Part shown: positions 1 through 5,094 of the stretch, in pieces
How positions within the stretch are numbered: position 1 is the stretch's first letter
Layout: each line of letters begins with the position of its first letter
Source: Gammaproteobacteria bacterium
GTDB lineage: Bacteria > Pseudomonadota > Gammaproteobacteria > SZUA-152
Direction of reading: 5' to 3'
DNA length: 5,229 bases
NCBI GenBank assembly: GCA_003229995.1
Contig: QIGJ01000336.1
Coordinates: 1 to 5,229, forward strand
Translations under genes and position numbers: made by a program
Notes under the pieces: generated by a model
What the model saw: only the letters and a program-made list of their open reading frames with translations
Database searches by the model: none
Told to the model about the DNA's origin: nothing

Positions 1-380
1 TCATCAACACCATCACCAGGCTCATCTTTGAACGAAGCCCTCTGGATATCACCCCGCAAACGCACAGCCATCATGTTGGACAGCGTATCCAAAGTCACCG
101 GACCCTGAGCACCATCCAATTTGATTTTAGCGGTGTCACCTCCATCCGTTGTACCTGGAAACTGGTAACCATTGGCCAGAAACTGCTGCCCGAAAGGTGA
201 AAGCCGGGGCACATTAGTGTGACACAAAGCACAGTTCGCCTGAAATTTACGTGCAAAAGCCGGGATAGCTTCTGCGGCACCAATATCAATCAGAAACATA
301 CTTATCGCCACTATCGGAAGCATAAACATGGCTCCCACACGACAAAAACACTTAGACATCTTCATACTGACTTTCTTCAT
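1..380 (-). CDS. Secreted c-type cytochrome, partial (C-terminus beyond window)
   Basis: The minus-strand frame is open from an ATG at 380 to the window edge (126 complete codons), so the C-terminus is missing. A basic N-terminus (KKVSMKMSK), a hydrophobic segment at about residues 17-34 and an AEA site near 36-38 indicate Sec export to the periplasm. The mature start IPAFARKFQANCALCH carries one haem-binding CxxCH (C50, C53, H54). It is followed by PRLSPFGQQFLANGYQ, a pattern I know from exported cytochromes of methanotrophs and sulfur oxidisers in which 'PAFAR..NC..CH' precedes 'LTPFGR.FKLNGY'. The role is presumably electron transfer or haem-based redox; the partner is unknown. More haem motifs could lie outside the window. 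The start is not certain: a G-rich stretch (complement of 389-393) lies 8 bases upstream of ATG 380, but the frame is open further upstream and internal ATGs at 365 and 359 are possible. It is divergent from the SoxW-like gene. Confidence 0.85.
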   Translation of the reverse strand, partial: MKKVSMKMSKCFCRVGAMFMLPIVAISMFLIDIGAAEAIPAFARKFQANCALCHTNVPRLSPFGQQFLANGYQFPGTTDGGDTAKIKLDGAQGPVTLDTLSNMMAVRLRGDIQRASFKDEPGDGVD

Positions 381-505
381 TTGTGTTGCCCCCAAGTTTA
401 GTTTAGGCAGCCTGTTTAAAAACAAGCGAACTGTAAATGCATTCAAGGCTCGAAACATATACGCACAGTATGACTTAATAATATTCACGCACATAATTGA
501 AGAAT

Positions 506-543
506 GGATTAACTTATAAACCATTCAACTAATAAGCTAATCC
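506..543. repeat. Imperfect 12+12 inverted repeat
   Basis: The left arm GGATTAACTTAT (506-517) and the right arm ATAAGCTAATCC (532-543) are complementary at 11 of 12 positions around a 14-base loop. It sits near the middle of the divergent spacer. It could be an operator for a dimeric regulator or an mRNA stem-loop. There is no T-run good enough for a terminator on either strand. Confidence 0.55.
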
Positions 544-591
544 TTTGTGCTACACACAGCCCACTGGTTTTTCAAAGAGAACAATTATAAA

Positions 592-624
592 TATCGATAA
601 TATTCAATAAACTATCGAATAGTT
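592..624. repeat. Two short palindromes upstream of the sigma-54-like element
   Basis: TATCGATA (592-599) is a perfect 8-base palindrome. AACTAT-CGA-ATAGTT (610-624) is a perfect 6+6 inverted repeat with a 3-base centre. Both share TATCGA and lie 25-60 bases upstream of the candidate -24 element, so they could be activator sites. In such AT-rich DNA chance is a real alternative. Confidence 0.3.
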
Positions 625-648
625 AAACAAAAATATGAACATGAAGTG

Positions 649-664
649 TGGCAATTACACTGCT
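649..664 (+). promoter_or_regulatory. Candidate sigma-54 (RpoN) -24/-12 promoter
   Basis: TGGCAATTACACTGCT matches the sigma-54 consensus TGGCACG-N4-TTGCW at TGGCA (-24) and TGCT (-12). The GG at 650-651 and GC at 662-663 have exactly the required 10 bases between them. It lies about 57 bases upstream of the ATG of the SoxW-like gene. A TATACT at 664-669 could instead be a sigma-70 -10, but no good -35 lies 17 bases upstream of it. Confidence 0.4.
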
Positions 665-720
665 ATACTCAAACTGCCAACTGAAATACACCAATAAATA
701 TTTTTCTGGGAAACCATCAT

Positions 721-1797
721 ATGCGATACCCTTTTTTCAGTATCTTGTTACTCACCTCAACCCTGATGCTCTTTTCATTAGAGCCTTTTGCCTCTCCTAA
801 AAAAGGGGTGTTTTTGGGAGGAATTGAAACTGACTACCCCGCTTGGTTTAAAGACAGCTTTCTCGATTTTTCGGAAGACCTCACAGAAGCAACCAGCGGA
901 GGAAAACGACTGGTGATTTTTTTCCATCAGGATGGCTGCCCCTACTGCAATACACTGGTGCAACGTAACTTCTCGCAAAAAGAAATTACGGAAAAGGCGC
1001 AGAAAAATTTCGATCTTATCGCCATCAACATGTGGGGCGACCGTCCGGTCATTCACTTTGATGGCCAGCAGTACACGGAAAAAACGTTCGCAGAAAAACT
1101 CAGGGTGCAATTTACACCTACCATCATTTTTTTTGATGAACAGGGTAAAGTTGCACTACGCATTAACGGTTATCGCTCACCACAACGCTTTAGTCTGGAT
1201 CTGGACTATGTCGCGCAACGCAAGGAAAAAGAGATTAGCTACCGGGATTTCATTCAAGCCAATCGCCCGGCCAGCAAAGCGAGTAAAACACTTAATGCAG
1301 AACCTTTTTTCAACAAGCCACCCTTTGATTTTTCCGCAAAAGTGAAGGGAGGGAAACGGCCTTTCGCGGTATTTTTTGAGCAAAAAGACTGTCCGAACTG
1401 TGATTTTTTACACAAAAAGATCCTGCCTGATACTGAGCTGCTGAACATCATCAAACAGTTTGATGTTGTCCAGCTAGACATGTGGTCAAAAACACCCGTT
1501 ATCACCCCCGAAGGTGAGAAAATGACGGCACGGGAATGGGCCAAAAAACTCAAGGTGGAATACGCGCCTTCCATTCTGGTTTTTAATCCACAAGGTAAAG
1601 AGATTATTCGTACCGAAGCCTTTTTCAAGGTTTTTCACACTCAGGGAATATTAAGTTATGTGCTCAGTGGGGGATACAAAAAACAACCTAGCTTTCAGCG
1701 TTACCTGACGGATTATGTGGATCATTTCAGAGAACAGGGACAAGATGTGGATATTTGGCGTTATGCTGACGAAAAGATTGGTGAGAACAAACCCTGA
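721..1797 (+). CDS. Exported tandem SoxW-like thioredoxin-fold protein (two domains)
   Basis: A 358-residue protein with an N-terminal signal sequence (hydrophobic residues 4-20, likely cleavage near 24-25), so probably periplasmic. It has two homologous thioredoxin folds about 150 residues apart. Domain 1 (about 55-175) has GGKRLVIFFHQDGCPYC with C73 and C76, then NMWGDRPVIHFDG and cis-Pro 133 in FTPTIIFFD. Domain 2 (about 205-325) has GGKRPFAVFFEQKDCPNC with C224 and C227, DMWSKTPVITPEG and cis-Pro 283 in YAPSILVF. The MWG..V..FDG...TEK and FTPT pattern is that of SoxW-like thioredoxins, known as periplasmic thiol-disulfide proteins of sulfur oxidisers; most have a single domain. Both CxxC pairs are intact, so both domains could be redox active. 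The start fits a GGGAA 8 bases upstream (708-712). Because it is divergent from a c-type cytochrome, a role in reducing apocytochrome or sulfur-carrier cysteines is possible, but that is inference. Confidence 0.9.
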   Translation: MRYPFFSILLLTSTLMLFSLEPFASPKKGVFLGGIETDYPAWFKDSFLDFSEDLTEATSGGKRLVIFFHQDGCPYCNTLVQRNFSQKEITEKAQKNFDLIAINMWGDRPVIHFDGQQYTEKTFAEKLRVQFTPTIIFFDEQGKVALRINGYRSPQRFSLDLDYVAQRKEKEISYRDFIQANRPASKASKTLNAEPFFNKPPFDFSAKVKGGKRPFAVFFEQKDCPNCDFLHKKILPDTELLNIIKQFDVVQLDMWSKTPVITPEGEKMTAREWAKKLKVEYAPSILVFNPQGKEIIRTEAFFKVFHTQGILSYVLSGGYKKQPSFQRYLTDYVDHFREQGQDVDIWRYADEKIGENKP

Positions 1798-1854
1798 TTG
1801 CAGATATACCCATGACGTTTGGGATTTAGGTCTGAATGTGCGTCCTATTCATTA

Positions 1855-2007
1855 CTACTTATTGCGTGGCAGGCTTGGGGGCCAGTCCAAGAATGAACGG
1901 AAGATGTGACCAAACGGCCTTTCCGCAGCAGACTTTTCATTCTCAGACAGGCTCTGGTACATCGTCAAAATAGCCTTGACGGTATACCAGCCGCCACGGT
2001 GCGGATC
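1855..2007 (-). other. 50-codon open extension in frame after the Sel1 stop codon
   Basis: Directly downstream of the TAA of the Sel1 gene (2008-2010) the same minus-strand frame stays open for 50 codons to a TAG at 1855-1857. It starts DPHRGGWYTVKAILTMYQ, continues SLSENEKSAAERPFGHIF and ends FLDWPPSLPRNK. The peptide looks protein-like, with an amphipathic helix and four aromatic-rich patches. Possible explanations are a remnant of a gene fused or deleted here, a small gene starting at the internal TTG or ATG (codons 14 and 16, with a weak AAGG upstream), stop readthrough, or chance. A short GC-rich inverted repeat (CCGC/GCGG, 1991-2004) sits just after the stop. I do not recognise the peptide. 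Confidence 0.35.
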
Positions 2008-2736
2008 TTAGTTAATAGCCGGTAAAACCGTTTTCTTCAATTGTGCTGACTTAGCTCGCGCCTTGCCCAAATCTCCCGATGTTAACTCAGCCTTGATCAC
2101 ATCACGTTTTTGTTGCGCTGATTCAAAACCCTGTGCCGCAGCAACATCAAACCACGCATAGGCCGTTACCAAACTCCGCTCAACCCCCTGGCCTTTTTCA
2201 TACAACCATGCCAGATTGTTTTGAGCCTGAACATGCCCTTGTTTTGCCGCTTTCTGATACCAATTGGCCGCTTTTTGAAAGTTTTTGTCGATGCCGCGAC
2301 CTCTCTCGATCATCACACCAAGATCATATTGTGCAGCACTGATGCCCTGATCTGCCGCGCGCCGGAACCAGCGAACGGCTTCCCGGTAATTTTGTGGAAC
2401 CCCCGTGCCAGAATCAAAAGAAACGGCCAGATTGTATTGTGCGTGTGGATCACCCTGCTTCGCGCCTTCACGATAATAACTCACCGACCTGGCCAGATCC
2501 TGAGGCACACCTTTGCCCAGCTCATACATCATGCCCATCAGGTTTTTTGCAGCAGGATTGCCCTGGCTGGCCAGCGGCATTGTGAAATTATAGGCGGCCT
2601 TATAATCACCCGCGTTATACGCTGCAAGACCTTTATCATACAGTTTCGTATCTGCCGCACTCACCAACCCTGACAGACTACAACTAAATGCTAAAACCGA
2701 GACGGCCGACAACACGACCCGAACAGTTGAACGCAT
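2008..2736 (-). CDS. Periplasmic Sel1/TPR repeat protein
   Basis: A 242-residue protein with a signal peptide (hydrophobic 7-25, VSA-AD cleavage near 27). There is no proper lipobox at C19, so it is probably soluble in the periplasm. A degenerate TPR-like helix pair (31-60) is followed by four 36-residue Sel1-like repeats at about 61-96, 97-132, 133-168 and 169-204, each with an A..NL(A/G)..Y..G.GV..(D/N)...A..W(F/Y)..AA.QG pattern. The C-terminus (LTSGDLGKARAKSAQLKK) resembles the usual LT..QL..A end of such proteins. Sel1 repeats form solenoids that scaffold protein-protein contacts; the partner here cannot be told. The start is firm because of a strong ribosome-binding site. The gene is divergent from yjjV and convergent with the SoxW-like gene. 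The frame remains open for 50 codons beyond the stop. Confidence 0.92.
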   Translation of the reverse strand: MRSTVRVVLSAVSVLAFSCSLSGLVSAADTKLYDKGLAAYNAGDYKAAYNFTMPLASQGNPAAKNLMGMMYELGKGVPQDLARSVSYYREGAKQGDPHAQYNLAVSFDSGTGVPQNYREAVRWFRRAADQGISAAQYDLGVMIERGRGIDKNFQKAANWYQKAAKQGHVQAQNNLAWLYEKGQGVERSLVTAYAWFDVAAAQGFESAQQKRDVIKAELTSGDLGKARAKSAQLKKTVLPAIN

Positions 2737-2740
2737 TTCT

Positions 2741-2750
2741 CTTCCTCCCT
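2741..2750 (-). promoter_or_regulatory. Strong Shine-Dalgarno of the Sel1 gene
   Basis: On the minus strand AGGGAGGAAG precedes the ATG, with GGAGG (complement of 2744-2748) 7 bases from the start codon. This near-consensus site fixes the start at 2736. Confidence 0.85.
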
Positions 2751-2772
2751 AAGGCAAAAATGCAATTTTCTG

Positions 2773-2800
2773 AGTGTAACGAATAAAATTTTGTTTTCAA
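2773..2800 (-). promoter_or_regulatory. Candidate sigma-70 promoter for the Sel1 gene
   Basis: On the minus strand TTGAAA (complement of 2795-2800, 5 of 6 to the -35 consensus) and TACACT (complement of 2773-2778, 4 of 6 to the -10) are separated by 16 bases. The -10 lies 36 bases upstream of the start codon, which fits a short leader. Confidence 0.5.
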
Positions 2801-2842
2801 ATATGGAATTCTGCTGAACATTGCGCGGTAAATCAGTGATAA

Positions 2843-2851
2843 TGCTATATT
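2843..2851 (+). promoter_or_regulatory. Candidate extended -10 promoter for the yjjV-tcdA operon
   Basis: TGCTATATT matches the extended -10 form TGnTATAAT with one mismatch. A poor -35 (TTGCGC, 2821-2826) lies 19 bases upstream. It would give a leader of about 45 bases before the ATG at 2902. Confidence 0.4.
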
Positions 2852-2901
2852 TTTTCATCCCCACTTCCTGTCCACCAAGCGGATCACGTAAAATACACCG
2901 A

Positions 2902-3678
2902 ATGAACCTGATCGATACCCATGCCCATATTGATGTTTCCGCATTTGATGCTGATCGCGGTACAGTGCTTGAACAATGTCGACAAACTGGAATTTCACGT
3001 ATCATCGTGCCGGGTATTATGGCGGATACCTGGGATAAACTGCGGGAAATCTGCGCATCAAGTCCTGCCCTGTACGCCAGTTTTGGCCTGCACCCAGTTT
3101 ATCTGGAACAGCATAATCTTGATGATATCGACAGGCTGGCTGAATACGTCAAACAATACCGACCCATCGCTGTGGGCGAAATCGGTCTGGATTTTTATTG
3201 CCAAACACTGGATCAAAACCGCCAGCAGACACTGTTTGAAGCGCAACTTGCCGTGGCCACCAATGCAGCGCTCCCGGTATTGCTGCATGTCCGAAAATCA
3301 CATGATGCGGTACTTGCCTGCTTGCGCAAAACAACCATTACCGGCGGTATTTGTCATGCTTTCAATGGCAGCCTGCAACAGGCGCATCAATACATTGATC
3401 TGGGTTTTAAACTGGGATTCGGTGGCATGTTAAGCTTTGAGCGTTCACATAAACTGCATCGTCTGGCCCAACAATTACCCTTGGAAGCCATCGTACTGGA
3501 AACCGATGCACCGGATATGGCGGGTGCCGGTCACCAGGGGCAACGCAACAGTCCTGAATATTTACCTGAATATCTTCAGGCATTAGCAAAACTGCGTACC
3601 GAAGACATACGCAAAATCGCCGCACAAACAACGGCCAATGCCGAAGCTGTGCTGGATTTTTCCCGGACAAATACATGA
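2902..3678 (+). CDS. yjjV: TatD-family metal-dependent hydrolase, YjjV-like
   Basis: A 258-residue TIM-barrel metallohydrolase of the TatD family. The expected metal and catalytic residues are visible: H7 and H9 (DTHAH), E93 (VGEIGLD), H129 (VLLHVRKSHD), H152 (ICHAF) and D202 (ETDAPDM). The signature DAPDM..(A/G).(H/F)QGQ.N.PE and the GSLQQA.....LG.K.G.GG stretch match E. coli YjjV rather than the TatD or YcfH paralogues. TatD-family members are metal-dependent nucleases, and some act on D-aminoacyl-tRNA; YjjV itself has no firmly settled substrate as far as I know. I chose ATG 2902 because it gives the family length and starts directly before the conserved LIDTHAHID. The frame extends upstream to a TTG at 2821, but that stretch (rich in F, P, S) is not conserved-looking. 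The Shine-Dalgarno is weak. It overlaps tcdA by 4 bases. Confidence 0.93.
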   Translation: MNLIDTHAHIDVSAFDADRGTVLEQCRQTGISRIIVPGIMADTWDKLREICASSPALYASFGLHPVYLEQHNLDDIDRLAEYVKQYRPIAVGEIGLDFYCQTLDQNRQQTLFEAQLAVATNAALPVLLHVRKSHDAVLACLRKTTITGGICHAFNGSLQQAHQYIDLGFKLGFGGMLSFERSHKLHRLAQQLPLEAIVLETDAPDMAGAGHQGQRNSPEYLPEYLQALAKLRTEDIRKIAAQTTANAEAVLDFSRTNT

Positions 3679-4475
3679 CAAAAAATCAGGATTTTACCGA
3701 ACGCTTTGGTGGCATCCAGCGCCTATACGGACAAACCGCTGCGGCTATGATTCAGCAAATGCATGTCTGTGTTATCGGCTTGGGCGGTGTGGGCTCCTGG
3801 GCGGTGGAAACACTGGCACGCACCGGCGTTGGTCAGCTTACCCTCATTGATTATGATACGGTCAGCAAAGGTAATATCAATCGGCAACTACCTGCGCTGG
3901 ACACCACCCTGGATGAAAAAAAATCGACGGTTTTGCAACACCGTATTGCCGGTATCAATCCTCATTGTGATTGCAGGATCATCGATGATTTTTTGACGAC
4001 AGGAAACATCCGGGATTACCTGTCACCTGAGCGCCAGTATGATTATGTGATCGATGCCATCGATAGCATCAAGTTTAAATCCGCCATCATTTACCATTGC
4101 CGACGCAACAAAATTCCGATCATCACCACGGGTGGTGCAGGCGGGCTTACCGACCCACTGGCGATCCAGATCAAGGATTTATCACGCACTTACAATGACC
4201 CACTCGCCGCCAAAGTCCGGGCACAGTTGCGTAGCGAGTATCATTTTTCGCGCAACAGCAAACGCAGCTTTCGTATTGAATGTGTATTTTCCAGCCAACA
4301 GCCCGTGTACCCGAAGCCAGATGGCAGCATCAGCCACGCCAAACCCGGCATTCACGGTATCTCGCTGGACTGCTCACTAGGATATGGATCGACCACGGCT
4401 GTCACGGCAACGTTTGGTAATGTGGCGGCATCGCGGGTCATTAATAAAACGCTGGCGAAATTAAAAGACTATTGA
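3675..4475 (+). CDS. tcdA: tRNA threonylcarbamoyladenosine dehydratase (TcdA/CsdL)
   Basis: A 266-residue member of the ThiF/MoeB/HesA E1-like family. TcdA activates the carboxyl of t6A at position 37 of ANN-decoding tRNAs with ATP and cyclises it to ct6A, which strengthens decoding. Visible features are RFGGIQRLYG at the N-terminus (10-19), the nucleotide-binding GLGGVGS (35-41), LIDYD (57-61), NINRQ (67-71) with the adenylation arginine R70, VIDAIDS (125-131), CRRNKIP..TTGGAGG (142-157) and YPKPDGS (212-218). The C-terminal GYGSTTAVTATFGNVAAS matches E. coli TcdA, which is 268 residues and membrane-associated. The length is therefore normal and no key residue is missing. The MoeB-type zinc-binding CxxC pairs are not seen, which argues against MoeB or ThiF. 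The ATG lies inside the yjjV stop region (ATGA overlap), so translation is probably coupled to yjjV. No csdA or csdE partner is in the window. Confidence 0.95.
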   Translation: MTKNQDFTERFGGIQRLYGQTAAAMIQQMHVCVIGLGGVGSWAVETLARTGVGQLTLIDYDTVSKGNINRQLPALDTTLDEKKSTVLQHRIAGINPHCDCRIIDDFLTTGNIRDYLSPERQYDYVIDAIDSIKFKSAIIYHCRRNKIPIITTGGAGGLTDPLAIQIKDLSRTYNDPLAAKVRAQLRSEYHFSRNSKRSFRIECVFSSQQPVYPKPDGSISHAKPGIHGISLDCSLGYGSTTAVTATFGNVAASRVINKTLAKLKDY

Positions 4476-4485
4476 AAGTTAAGTA

Positions 4486-4511
4486 CCTTCGGCATAACCG
4501 GAGGCTTATTT
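4486..4511 (+). terminator. Probable rho-independent terminator after tcdA
   Basis: CCTTCGG (4486-4492), a 5-base loop CATAA and CCGGAGG (4498-4504) form a 7-pair stem with one G-U wobble. It is followed by the T-rich CTTATTT. It starts 11 bases after the tcdA stop. Confidence 0.6.
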
Positions 4512-4706
4512 GGTGACACTCTCAAAGAGCTAACGTAAGCGCCCAAGGCACATTACCGCTGACAAAAAAATCGAAACTCCGCAACAAAACCCCGATGGCC
4601 TGAAACAGGAGAAAAAAGCCCTCATGCAACAACGACTCACCAGCAAACGGTGAGTCAAAGTGGACGTCGATAGCTGATCGAACCTTGAATATGTCCTTTT
4701 CCTGTT
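4512..4706. other. Intergenic stretch before the REP island; possible gene remnant
   Basis: No gene with a usable start is present. One plus-strand frame is open for 39 codons (4534-4650), giving a K/Q-rich peptide with DKKIETPQQNPDGLKQEK, but it has no start before its late ATG. A DxLKQEK stretch reappears in another open frame at 4977-4997, and 4592-4610 and 4975-4993 agree at 17 of 19 bases. This could be a decayed or duplicated gene end, but the evidence is thin. Confidence 0.35.
4634..4656. repeat. Perfect 8+8 hairpin
   Basis: GACTCACC (4634-4641) and GGTGAGTC (4649-4656) are perfectly complementary around the 7-base loop AGCAAAC. No T-run follows on the plus strand and only GTTGTTGC on the minus strand, so it is at best a weak terminator. 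It could be an mRNA or single-stranded DNA hairpin. Confidence 0.5.
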
Positions 4707-4737
4707 TGGTGGAACCGCTGCGCTTGTTCCACCCTAC
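4707..4737 (-). repeat. REP palindrome A (inverted copy)
   Basis: Read on the minus strand this is GTAG (complement of 4734-4737) followed by a palindrome with arms GGTGGAAC and GTTCCACC around AAGCGCAGCG. A GTAG tetranucleotide 5' of an imperfect hairpin is the hallmark of REP elements mobilised by REP-associated tyrosine transposases (RAYT/TnpA-REP). The copy is identical over 31 bases to copy B but in opposite orientation, with the GTAG ends facing each other 80 bases apart, as in REPIN/BIME pairs. Confidence 0.8.
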
Positions 4738-4754
4738 TCGGATAGATGAAGATG

Positions 4755-4849
4755 AATGGTAGAGTTAGGGCATTCATCCATTGTTTTGTTCCACTCTATT
4801 TAACACAGAGTAAAATTGTAGGGTGGAACAAGCGCAGCGGTTCCACCAT
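4755..4849 (+). repeat. Tandem repeat unit 1 (102-bp period)
   Basis: These 95 bases recur at 4857-4951 with 7 mismatches and no gap, an offset of exactly 102. The unit begins AATGGTAGAGTT, contains a degenerate inverted half-REP (TTGTTCCAC at 4786-4794, pairing with GTGGAACAA at 4823-4831), a small ACTCT/AGAGT hairpin (4793-4797 and 4807-4811), and ends with REP copy B. Confidence 0.9.
4818..4848 (+). repeat. REP palindrome B
   Basis: GTAG (4818-4821) followed by the 8+8 palindrome GGTGGAAC/GTTCCACC. It is identical to the reverse complement of copy A over 31 bases, and differs from copy C at one base. Confidence 0.8.
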
Positions 4850-4856
4850 CTGGCTA

Positions 4857-4951
4857 AATGGTAGAGTTGGGGCATTCATCAATTATTTTGTTCCGCTCTA
4901 TTCAACACAGAGTAAAATCGTAGGGTGGAACAAGCGCAGCGATTCCACCAT
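4857..4951 (+). repeat. Tandem repeat unit 2 (102-bp period)
   Basis: Second copy of the 95-base unit, 88 of 95 identical to unit 1. Its inverted half-REP is altered to TTGTTCCGC (4888-4896), weakening pairing with the following REP. The homology stops one base after REP C, so the duplication junction lies at the end of the REP. Confidence 0.9.
4920..4950 (+). repeat. REP palindrome C (one stem base changed)
   Basis: The same GTAG-headed 31-base palindrome as copies A and B, with a G-to-A change at 4942 that removes the innermost C-G pair and leaves a 7-pair stem. Confidence 0.8.
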
Positions 4952-5094
4952 AACCTTGCGTACATCCTACAAATCCGATTGCCTGAAGCAGGAAAAACGG
5001 CCTCCACCTCCGCTGAATTTTCCAGCAAGGCACTCATCAAAAACCCCGCAGAACTGGCAACCGCACCGGATTTTGTATTCCTCCTGCACGTTCC
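4952..5094. other. Intergenic stretch between REP island and right-edge gene
   Basis: Several frames are open on both strands, among them a plus-strand frame reading SSKALIKNPAELATAP and a minus-strand frame reading SSAGFLMSALLENSAEVE. None has a ribosome-binding site with a start, and they contradict each other. I see no clear terminator for the minus-strand gene on the right. Confidence 0.4.

Larger units (their letters stand above)
381..720. other. AT-rich divergent intergenic region
   Basis: This 340-base spacer lies between two divergent genes for exported redox proteins and should hold promoters for both. I see an imperfect 12+12 inverted repeat (506-543), two short palindromes (592-599 and 610-624) and a sigma-54-like element (649-664). 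A TATTAT on the minus strand (complement of 478-483) could be a -10 for the cytochrome but has no good -35. Short plus-strand open frames here have no coding character. Confidence 0.7.

Noticed and set aside
219..519. Two short plus-strand open frames left of the SoxW-like gene.
   Set aside because: The first is antisense to the cytochrome; the second also starts inside it and runs into the AT-rich spacer. Their compositions (cysteine, histidine and phenylalanine rich) are not protein-like, while the minus strand has a clear haem motif and signal peptide.
1809..1823. A hairpin CCCA-TGACGTT-TGGG between the convergent genes, as a shared terminator.
   Set aside because: Only four base pairs and no T-run on either side.
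2821..2901. An N-terminal extension of the TatD-family protein from TTG 2821.
   Set aside because: It would add 27 non-conserved residues before the invariant barrel start, and the region looks like promoter and leader DNA.
4667..4681. A short inverted repeat TCGAT-AGCTG-ATCGA.
   Set aside because: Five-base arms are expected by chance at this length and nothing around it suggests a function.
4707..4951. A CRISPR array, because of the repeated palindromic sequences.
   Set aside because: Only three copies, one of them inverted, with similar rather than unique spacers and no cas genes; the GTAG-headed palindromes fit REP elements.
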